Below are positions 1-5,834 of a stretch of 7,786 nucleotides of DNA, piece by piece. Position 1 is the stretch's first letter; every line of letters starts with the position of its first letter. A model generated the notes under the pieces. It did no database searches. It was not told the origin of the DNA and worked only from the letters and a program-made list of their open reading frames with translations. The DNA lies in NCBI GenBank assembly GCA_023412995.1, contig JAEZQS010000085.1, positions 1 through 7,786 on the forward strand, read 5' to 3'. This DNA is from Pseudomonadota bacterium (GTDB taxonomy: Bacteria; Pseudomonadota; Gammaproteobacteria; Xanthomonadales; Rhodanobacteraceae). The position numbers and the translations under genes were made by a program.

Positions 1-2
1 CC

Positions 3-1121
3 TCAGCGCGGCGCGCGGTACCCGCCCGGCACGCCGTCGGGCGACAGCACCAGCTGCCACAGCTGGTCGTGGCGGGCGCGGAACACGGCGGCGGAGGCGG
101 ACAGGTAGAAGCGCCACATGCGGCGGAAACGCTCGCCGTAGCGTTCCGCGAGGCGCGGCCATGCCGCGTCGAAGTTGGCGCGCCACGCCATCAGGGTGCG
201 GTCGTAGTCCGCGCCGAAGTTGTGCCAGTCCTCGGTGACGAAGGTTCCTTCGACGCAGGCCGCGATCTGCTCCGCCGAGGGCACCATGGAGTTGGGGAAG
301 ATGTACTTCGCGATCCACGGGTCGGTGTGGTTGGAGGAGACGTTCGAACCGATGCAGTGCAGCAGGAACAGGCCATCGTTGGCGGTACAGCGGCGCGCCA
401 CCTCGAAGTAGGTGCGGTAGTTCTTGACCCCGACATGCTCGAACATGCCGACCGACAGCACGCGGTCGAAGCGCTCGTCCAGCTCGCGGTAGTCCTGCAC
501 GCGGATCTCCACCGGCAATCCGCGGCACAGTTCGCGGGCGAACACCGCCTGCTCCTGCGACACCGTGATGCCGACGCCGCTGACGCCGTGGCGCTCGGCC
601 GCCAGCTTGAGCGCTTCGCCCCAGCCGCAACCGATATCCAGCACGCGCATGCCCGGGGCGAGGCCGAGCTTGCGGAAGATCAGGTCGAGCTTGGCTTCCT
701 GCGCGGCGTCGAGGTCGGTGGCGTCCTTCCAGTAGCCGCAGCTGTAGACCAGGCGCTTGCCCAGCATGGCCTGGAACAGGTCGTTGCCGAGGTCGTAGTG
801 GCGTTCGCCGACGACGTACGCACGGCGGCCGCGCTGCAGGTTGACCAGGCGCGCCTTGAGGAACAGCCAGGCGTCCTGCAGGGTGCCGACCTTCTCGTCC
901 AGTCGCGCGTCGATCAGCTTGAAGAGGAAGCCGTCCAGGTTCTCGGCATCCCACCAGCCGTCCATGTACGCCTCGCCAAGGCCGAGGGATCCCTGCGAGA
1001 GCACGCGCGCGTAAAGGCGCTCGTCGTTCACCCGGATGTCGGTCGGCATCGGCCCGCCGACGCGGACCCCCGCCATCGCAAGCAGGGAGCGGACTCGATC
1101 GGATGAATGCGGCATGGCCAT
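3..1121 (-). CDS. cfa: Cyclopropane-fatty-acyl-phospholipid synthase (SAM-dependent)
   Basis: Transfers a methylene group from S-adenosylmethionine to the double bond of unsaturated acyl chains in membrane phospholipids, a stress and stationary-phase membrane modification. The product is 372 aa, close to the roughly 380 aa of E. coli Cfa. Class I SAM-binding motif VLDIGCGWG lies at residues 160-168. Residues matching the E. coli active site are all present at a constant offset of 11: C128 (in YSCGYW), E228 (in MFEHVG), H255 and I257 (in LHCIG) and Y306 (in GADYDRT). The frame stays open to 1253, but the first 44 codons there read through a noncoding repeat (SPNPPLEGE) and are not credible. 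ATG 1121, or ATG 1115 two codons later, starts the conserved protein. The ribosome site is weak (GGAT about 10 bases upstream). The stop is TGA at 3-5, so the gene is complete. It lies downstream of crcB on the same strand, 329 bases away. The family call is secure; the exact start is less so. Confidence 0.95.
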   Translation of the reverse strand: MAMPHSSDRVRSLLAMAGVRVGGPMPTDIRVNDERLYARVLSQGSLGLGEAYMDGWWDAENLDGFLFKLIDARLDEKVGTLQDAWLFLKARLVNLQRGRRAYVVGERHYDLGNDLFQAMLGKRLVYSCGYWKDATDLDAAQEAKLDLIFRKLGLAPGMRVLDIGCGWGEALKLAAERHGVSGVGITVSQEQAVFARELCRGLPVEIRVQDYRELDERFDRVLSVGMFEHVGVKNYRTYFEVARRCTANDGLFLLHCIGSNVSSNHTDPWIAKYIFPNSMVPSAEQIAACVEGTFVTEDWHNFGADYDRTLMAWRANFDAAWPRLAERYGERFRRMWRFYLSASAAVFRARHDQLWQLVLSPDGVPGGYRAPR

Positions 1122-1146
1122 GGCGGGATCCGTTCTGGCGATCCCG

Positions 1147-1155
1147 AAGCGTAGC
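1147..1155 (-). promoter_or_regulatory. Candidate extended -10 element for the cfa-like gene
   Basis: The minus strand reads GCTACGCTT here, a full match to the extended -10 pattern KCTAYRCTT described for stationary-phase sigma-S promoters in E. coli. Transcription would start near 1140, giving a leader of about 19 bases before ATG 1121. No -35 hexamer is visible at the usual spacing. E. coli cfa has a sigma-S promoter, so the match suits the gene. However, xanthomonads are thought to lack RpoS, so the housekeeping sigma factor would have to use it. Position and motif are seen; function is inferred. Confidence 0.35.
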
Positions 1156-1203
1156 GCCTCAGGCTGCCGATTTCCGCTGCCGCGACGCGTCGCGCGCCTG
1201 AAG

Positions 1204-1420
1204 TCCTCCCCTTCAAGGGGAGGGTTGGGTGAGGATGGTGTCCGCCCCGTCACCGCGGCAGCACGCTTGTCCGTTCGCCCGCTCTTGAAGCCCTCCCCTT
1301 CAAGGGGAGGGTTGGGGTGGGAATGGTGTTCGCCCCGTCACCGCGGCAGCACGCGTGTCCGTTCGCGCGCTCTTAAGCCCTCCCCTTCAAGGGGAGGGTT
1401 GGGGTGGGGATGGTGTTTGC
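1204..1420. repeat. 87-bp tandem repeat with palindromic core, about 2.5 copies
   Basis: The 19-base core CCTCCCCTTCAAGGGGAGG occurs at 1205-1223, 1292-1310 and 1379-1397, exactly 87 bases apart. Each core is followed by GGTTGGG and a GATGGTGT-like stretch. The first two units continue with a shared spacer (CGCCCCGTCACCGCGGCAGC and on to a CGCTCTT end); the third copy stops after about 42 bases. The core is symmetrical around a central C and could fold as a hairpin of about 8 bp with a TTC-type loop, but no T-run follows on either strand, so it does not look like a simple terminator. The array fills most of the 329-base gap between crcB and the cfa-like gene, which holds no credible gene. From memory, cores of this CCCTCCCCTTCAAGGGGAGGG type are dispersed in Lysobacteraceae genomes. 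Confidence 0.85.
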
Positions 1421-1450
1421 CGCGTTGCTGCCGCGCCGGCCGGCCCGCGA

Positions 1451-1837
1451 TCAGGCGCGCAGCAGGCTGCGCACGACCGCAAACGCGCCCAGGGTCATCG
1501 CCAGCGACCCCACCAGGTGCGCGCCGATGACGGCTGCCGCCCAGGCATACTGCTCGCGCAGCAGCAGGCTCGCGGTCTCGGCGGAGAACGTGGAGAAGGT
1601 GGTGAGGCCGCCAAGGAAGCCCGTGGTGAGCGCCAGCCGCCAGGCCACCGGCAGGGCTTCGAACGGCGCCAGCATGCCCATGGCGACGCCCATCAGCAGC
1701 GCCCCCAGCAGGTTGGCGGCGAGGGTGCCGAGCGGCATCGATGGCAGGACGGCGTTGAGCGAGAGCCCCAGCAGCCAGCGGAGCACCGCACCCAGGGCGG
1801 CGCCGACTCCAACGGCAAGGAAATGAACCGGGTGCAT
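1451..1837 (-). CDS. crcB: Fluoride-specific ion channel CrcB/Fluc
   Basis: Small dual-topology membrane channel that lets fluoride leave the cell and so protects enzymes inhibited by fluoride. The 128-aa length is typical and there are four hydrophobic segments (about residues 3-24, 35-56, 67-92 and 97-124). Family signatures are present: GAALGAVLR (12-20, including the conserved Arg), PLGTLAANLLG (35-45, with pore Asn42) and GFLGGLTTFSTFSAE (73-87, with the two Phe-box residues F81 and F84 and the threonine/serine track). ATG 1837 is preceded by AAGGA eight bases upstream, a good ribosome site. Because Fluc works as a homodimer, one gene is enough. No fluoride riboswitch was recognised in the roughly 200 bases upstream. 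It reads toward the cfa-like gene and away from the propeller protein gene. Confidence 0.96.
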   Translation of the reverse strand: MHPVHFLAVGVGAALGAVLRWLLGLSLNAVLPSMPLGTLAANLLGALLMGVAMGMLAPFEALPVAWRLALTTGFLGGLTTFSTFSAETASLLLREQYAWAAAVIGAHLVGSLAMTLGAFAVVRSLLRA

Positions 1838-2066
1838 GGGGCTGGTCCTTGCAGGCGCGCTGCGATGGGCGCGGGCGCGGCGTCGCGACGGTCAGTCGGG
1901 TGGCCCGTGGCGATGATAGAAGGGTGAAGGCCGAGGGGCGAGCGGAATCCCAAGCCTGACACGGGCACGCGGGGATTCGGAGAAGGCCTCCGGCTGCGTT
2001 CATGGCCCACGCGCTTGCTCCTGATCGTGCGCGAGCCTGCCAGTCGAGCCCGCGATGACCGACAAG
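1838..2066. other. Crc-side part of the divergent intergenic region; no gene seen
   Basis: Together with the stretch up to 2322 this forms a 485-base gap between the divergently read crcB and propeller protein genes. Open frames exist on both strands, but none has a ribosome site, a recognisable family or a start that fits. A TATCAT hexamer on the minus strand (plus-strand positions 1914-1919) could be a crcB -10, but it has no convincing -35. I see nothing else that can be supported here. Confidence 0.5.
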
Positions 2067-2082
2067 CGTGACGTCGGTCACG
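2067..2082. promoter_or_regulatory. CRP/Clp-like palindromic operator candidate
   Basis: CGTGA-CGTCGG-TCACG is a perfect inverted repeat with the half-sites and six-base spacing of CRP-family sites (TGTGA-N6-TCACA; only the outermost base differs on each side). In Xanthomonas the CRP homologue Clp controls many secreted enzymes through such sites. The centre at 2074.5 lies about 102 bases upstream of the start predicted from the promoter at 2142-2170, a distance compatible with upstream activation. The gene it would serve encodes an exported protein. The palindrome is seen; the regulator is inferred. Confidence 0.45.
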
Positions 2083-2141
2083 TTCCTCCGGCTGGCATGG
2101 TGCCGCGTGCGACTTTTGGACTACTCCGCGCGGCCGATCGT

Positions 2142-2170
2142 TTGCAACTTGGGGCGGATGGCGATTTAAT
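2142..2170 (+). promoter_or_regulatory. Sigma-70-type promoter for the secreted propeller protein
   Basis: TTGCAA at 2142-2147 (4 of 6 matches to the -35 consensus) and TTTAAT at 2165-2170 (5 of 6 to the -10 consensus) are separated by exactly 17 bases. The AT-rich -10 stands out from the GC-rich surroundings. Predicted transcription start is about 2177, giving a leader of about 146 bases before ATG 2323. The length would allow leader regulation, but I could not recognise a known riboswitch in it. Confidence 0.6.
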
Positions 2171-2322
2171 CGGGTCGCTCGTCGATGGTGTCCGGCTGAT
2201 CCTGCGCTTGCGCCGCGAAACCGTCCCACTGCGTCGAGCTGCCGCCCGCCGGGTGCCCAGGCCCCCGTGCCGCGCTACGGCCAGGAACGCCTTCACGCCG
2301 CCAGAACTTCACCGGGGAAATC

Positions 2323-5300
2323 ATGCCAGTCAAAGCCATTTGGGCCCGTGTCGGGCTCGGGATACTCTTTAGCTTCGTTGCGGCCTTCGCCGTCAACGCA
2401 CGCGTCATCGACATCCAGGTCAACCAGTCGAGGGGCGTCGATCCGACCGTCGATTACGCCAGCCTGATGCGGTTCGGCCCGTGGGACGACCGCAACTACG
2501 CCTTGACCGCCGCCGACCTGGCGCTCCTGCCGAAGGCGGAGACCGAGGCGCGCGACCCGATCCCGGCCTTCTTCCGCGTGTGGATGCGCAAGGAAGCCGC
2601 GCGCACCGGCGTCGTCCTCGGCACCGACGGCCCGGCGCAGTATCCGCGCAGCGCGGTCAACACCTTCCTGCAGCGCTTCGACGGCCTGCTGATCAACGGC
2701 AAGACGTACCGCGGCATCCGGCGCATCGACGACCGCCACTTCGAGGTCTTCGAGGAAGAAGAGCTCGAGGAAATGGGCGAGAACTGGCCGCGCTTCGTCA
2801 CCGGCGAGGTCAAGATCACCAATCCGGTCGGCGCCGAGGAAACCGCCATCGCGGTGAACCCGGTCGACACCAACTACGTCATCGCGGGCAGCAACGGCCC
2901 CGGCAGCGGCCAGAAGATGTGGCGCTCGACCGACGGCGGCGCGACCTGGAGCAACGCCATCAGCCTGCCGGGCAGCACCTGCTGCGATGCGACGGTCGGC
3001 TGGTCCACCGATGGCCAGATCGCCTACACCTCCTCCCTGATGAGCTGCGGCGCCGGTTGCGGCGTGTCCTTCTTCCGCTCGCTCGACAAGGGCCAGACCT
3101 GGACGCAGAGCGCCTCGCTGGTGAGCGGCGGCTCGGACAAGGAATACCTGCACGTCGATTCCTTCCCCGGCTCGCCCTACAAGGACAACATCTACGTGTC
3201 CTGGCACCAGAGCAACGTGCAGAAGTTCGCCCGTTCGACCGACAAGGGCCTCACCTTCAGCACGCCGCAGACGCTGGATTCCGGCTTCCTCGGCATCGGC
3301 AGCGACATCGCCAGCGACAAGTCGGGCAACGTCTACTACTTCTTCCCGTCCACCGGCGGGCGCCAGATCCGCGTGGTGAAGTCGACCGACGGCGGCGTCT
3401 CGTTCGGCGCCGGCATCAAGGTCGCCGACACCAAGGCCAGCTTCGATTTCCCGCTGCCCTCGATGGACACGCGCAACGCCTTCATCTACGTCGCCGCCGA
3501 CGCCGACCTCAGCAACGGCCCGTACGCCGACAGCCTGTACGTCGCCTGGCCCGACACCTACGACACCGACGGCAACAACCCGGCCAACAACCACGCCCGC
3601 GTGCAGGTGGCCTACTCGCGCGACCACGGCGCCACCTGGACGGTGACCACGCCGCATTCCACGGATGACGCGCAGACGGTCGACCGCTACCAGGAATGGT
3701 TGAAGGTGGACGAGTACGGCCGCGTGCACGTGGTCTATTACGACACCCGCCACAGCACCAACCGCGCCGGCGTCGACCTGTACTACACGTTCTCCACCGA
3801 CGGCGCCCAGACCTGGGAAACGCCGCGTCGCCTGACCACCGTCACCTCGCCCAAGATCAACTCCTCCATGGAGTGGGGCGACTACAACGGCATGGACATG
3901 GCGATGAACGACATCATGGCCATCTACACCGACCACCGCACCACGGTCGACGTGTGGGGCGTCGGCGGCTTCGCCGATTCGCCCGGGCCGGACTACCGCG
4001 TGAATGTCCCCACCGGCACGCAGTACGCCTGCGCCGGCCAGTCGATCGATCCGGCCACCATCACGGTGACCTCGGTCACCGGCTACAGCCAGGCCGTCAC
4101 CCTCAGCCTGCCGGGCCTGGACAACGCCGTGTTCACCGGCGGCCTGTTCTCGCCCAACCCGGTGACCGTCCCGCCCGACGGCAGCGCCACCTCGGTGCTG
4201 ACGCTCGGCACCCAGCCGGGCGCCGCCAACGGCACCTACGAGGTGCTGGTGCGCGGCACCGACGACCAGGTCCCGCCGGTGGTGAAGGAAGGCACGTTCG
4301 AGGTGCAGGTCGCTTCCGGCCAGCCGGGCTCCACCGCGCTGAGCGCACCGGCGAACGGTGCCAGCGGCGTCGCGCGCCAGCCGACCTTCAGCTGGAGCGC
4401 CGATGCCAATGCGGTGCATTACACCATCCAGGTGGCCACCGACGCGGCATTCACCAACGTGGTCGCCAGTGGCACCCCGACCGGCGCCAGCTGGACACCG
4501 GACGCGCCGCTGCAGCCACTGACGACGTACTTCTGGCGCGTGCAGGCGAACAGCCCCTGCGGTGACGGCGCGATGTCGCCGGTGTTCACCTTCACCACGG
4601 GGCAGACCTTCCCCGAGCCGTACTGCGCCTGGAGCGTGTCGAACAACGTCGAGCCGATCACCCACGTGCTGTTCGACGGCATCGACAACACCACCAGCGC
4701 CGAGATCAACGGTTCGCCCGCGCTGGAGGACTTCACCGGCATCATCGGCAGCGTCATGCAGGGCACCTCGGTCGAGATGGCGGTGGAAGGCAACACGGAC
4801 GGCAGCTACACCACCGTGGTGACCACCTTCATCGACTGGAACCAGGACGGCGACTTCACCGACGCCGGCGAAACCTACCCGATCGGCAGCATCGTCAATT
4901 CCACCGGAACCGACGGCCAGCAGGCGGTGGCCAACGTCGCCGTCCCGGCTGGCGCGCTGGATGGCACCACGCGCATGCGCGTCACGAAGAAGTACAACGC
5001 CGCGGCGGGCCCGTGCAACACGGACGGCTGGGGCCAGGCGGAGGACTACACGCTGCAGGTGGGCGTGCCGGTCGCGACCTACAGCGTCGGCGGCACCGTT
5101 TCCGGCCTGGCCGGCAGCGGACTGGTGCTTTCGCTCAACGGCACCTCCAGCCTGCCGGTGGCCGCCGACGGCGCGTTCACCTTCACGCAGGAACTCGAGC
5201 AAGGCGAGTCCTACGCGGTGACGGTGGCGGTGCAACCCACCAATCCCGCGCAGACCTGCACCGTCGCCAACGGCACCGGTACGGTCGGCGCCGTCGACAT

Positions 5301-5379
5301 CACCAATGTGGCGGTCACCTGCAGCGCGGACGTGCTCGACACCATCTTCACCGACGGCTTCGAGATCGTGCTTCCCTGA
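2323..5379 (+). CDS. Secreted Asp-box (BNR/sialidase-like) propeller protein with Ig, FN3 and GEVED domains and an IFxDGFE tail
   Basis: Product of 1018 aa, start ATG 2323 with GGGGAA five bases upstream. Residues 1-26 form a signal peptide (positive start, hydrophobic core, likely cleavage near AFA or VNA). Residues 27-165 match no domain I recognise and include an acidic run at 141-152. Residues 170-550 hold six Asp boxes (S-x-D-x-G-x-x-W/F) at about 202, 253, 305, 354, 432 and 491, the mark of a sialidase/BNR beta-propeller. Next come an Ig-like segment (about 556-665), an FN3-like domain (about 671-759), a GEVED domain (about 764-913, with FIDWNQDGDF and GWGQAEDY), and a small beta domain (about 918-1000) of a type common in Lysobacter and Dokdonella surface proteins. 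The end is DTIFTDGFEIVLP. Asp boxes alone do not prove enzyme activity, and I cannot identify a catalytic sialidase arginine triad or Asp/Tyr-Glu set. It may bind or cut glycans or proteins outside the cell; the substrate is unknown. It is a single-gene unit with its own promoter and terminator. Confidence 0.9.
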   Translation: MPVKAIWARVGLGILFSFVAAFAVNARVIDIQVNQSRGVDPTVDYASLMRFGPWDDRNYALTAADLALLPKAETEARDPIPAFFRVWMRKEAARTGVVLGTDGPAQYPRSAVNTFLQRFDGLLINGKTYRGIRRIDDRHFEVFEEEELEEMGENWPRFVTGEVKITNPVGAEETAIAVNPVDTNYVIAGSNGPGSGQKMWRSTDGGATWSNAISLPGSTCCDATVGWSTDGQIAYTSSLMSCGAGCGVSFFRSLDKGQTWTQSASLVSGGSDKEYLHVDSFPGSPYKDNIYVSWHQSNVQKFARSTDKGLTFSTPQTLDSGFLGIGSDIASDKSGNVYYFFPSTGGRQIRVVKSTDGGVSFGAGIKVADTKASFDFPLPSMDTRNAFIYVAADADLSNGPYADSLYVAWPDTYDTDGNNPANNHARVQVAYSRDHGATWTVTTPHSTDDAQTVDRYQEWLKVDEYGRVHVVYYDTRHSTNRAGVDLYYTFSTDGAQTWETPRRLTTVTSPKINSSMEWGDYNGMDMAMNDIMAIYTDHRTTVDVWGVGGFADSPGPDYRVNVPTGTQYACAGQSIDPATITVTSVTGYSQAVTLSLPGLDNAVFTGGLFSPNPVTVPPDGSATSVLTLGTQPGAANGTYEVLVRGTDDQVPPVVKEGTFEVQVASGQPGSTALSAPANGASGVARQPTFSWSADANAVHYTIQVATDAAFTNVVASGTPTGASWTPDAPLQPLTTYFWRVQANSPCGDGAMSPVFTFTTGQTFPEPYCAWSVSNNVEPITHVLFDGIDNTTSAEINGSPALEDFTGIIGSVMQGTSVEMAVEGNTDGSYTTVVTTFIDWNQDGDFTDAGETYPIGSIVNSTGTDGQQAVANVAVPAGALDGTTRMRVTKKYNAAAGPCNTDGWGQAEDYTLQVGVPVATYSVGGTVSGLAGSGLVLSLNGTSSLPVAADGAFTFTQELEQGESYAVTVAVQPTNPAQTCTVANGTGTVGAVDITNVAVTCSADVLDTIFTDGFEIVLP

Positions 5380-5400
5380 CGCAACGCCGCTTGCGGCATG

Positions 5401-5432
5401 AAAGGCCGGACCCCCGGGTCCGGCCTTTTTTT
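5401..5432 (+). terminator. Rho-independent terminator
   Basis: A perfect stem GGCCGGACCC (5404-5413) / GGGTCCGGCC (5416-5425), flanked by AAA on the left, is followed by seven T residues (5426-5432). It begins 22 bases after the stop of the propeller protein gene. The AAA/T-run symmetry would also let it stop minus-strand transcription partly, though no convergent gene ends here. A smaller hairpin, GCCGC-TT-GCGGC (5386-5397), sits between the stop codon and the terminator. Confidence 0.95.
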
Positions 5433-5436
5433 ATGC

Positions 5437-5755
5437 GCAGGAGCCGGCTTCAGCCGCGATGCCCCTGCGATCCCGATCGGGACTGAAGTCCCTCCCACGC
5501 CAGCGGGCACCCCTTGCGATCGAGATCGGGACTGAAGCCCTCCCACGCCACCGGGCACCGGCTGTTGTGGGAGCGGCTTCAGCCGCGATGCCCCTGCAAT
5601 CCCGATCGGGACTGAAGTCCCTCCCACGCCAGCGGGCACCCCTTGCGATCGAGATCGGGACTGAAGTCCCTCCCACGCCACCGGGCACCTGCTGTTGTGG
5701 GAGCGGCTTCAGCCGCGATGCCCTTGCGATCCCGATCGGACTGAAACCCTCCCAC
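5437..5755. repeat. Array of eight REP-like hairpin elements (BIME-like), period 129-130 bp
   Basis: Plus-oriented elements of the form GTGGGAG-CGGCTTCAGCCGC-GATG lie at 5437-5461 (left end degenerate), 5567-5590 and 5697-5720. Minus-oriented elements, which read GTGGGAGGGACTTCAGTCCC then GATC on the minus strand, lie at 5475-5498, 5524-5546, 5604-5627, 5653-5676 and 5734-5755 (5524 and 5734 copies have small defects). The order is + - - + - - + -. The larger unit repeats every 129-130 bases, with spacers such as GCCAGCGGGCACCCCTTGCG and GCCACCGGGCACC also conserved. Each element is a head tag GTGGGAG followed by a 6-bp stem and a two-base loop. REP elements of this kind are mobilised by RAYT (TnpA-REP) transposases and can bind gyrase or IHF or shape mRNA ends; no RAYT gene is in the window. 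Open frames through the array are repeat artefacts. Confidence 0.88.
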
Positions 5756-5834
5756 GCCAGAGCCGGTACCCGCTGTCCGTGCCCCTCCGCCCTGTGCCGC
5801 GGGCAGGTGGCGAGGTAGCCTACGCGCCCCCCTG
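5756..5834 (+). other. Upstream region of the MFS gene; no clear promoter or ribosome site
   Basis: The 79 bases between the REP array and ATG 5835 lack a Shine-Dalgarno sequence at the proper distance; GAGGT at 5812-5816 is about 18 bases before the start. A TAGCCT hexamer at 5816-5821 could act as a -10, which would make the message nearly leaderless, but no good -35 accompanies it. Confidence 0.35.

Noticed and set aside
69..1106. 345-codon open frame antisense to the cfa-like gene
   Set aside because: Low-complexity mirror frame opposite a synthase with all active-site residues in place.
1122..1253. Upstream extension of the cfa-like frame to 1253
   Set aside because: The added 44 residues come from the 87-bp repeat and have no counterpart in the Cfa family.
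1204..1420. CRISPR array
   Set aside because: Spacers between the cores are nearly identical and about 68 bases long, and no cas genes are present; it is a tandem repeat.
1838..2040. Fluoride riboswitch upstream of crcB
   Set aside because: I looked on the minus strand for the conserved GGNGATGG start and the later CTGATG-type segment and did not find them in the expected order.
2293..5235. 980-codon open frame antisense to the propeller protein gene
   Set aside because: Rich in R, G, A, V, H and D with no domain, no ribosome site and perfect overlap with a gene that has six Asp boxes and a signal peptide. It is the usual mirror frame of high-GC coding DNA.
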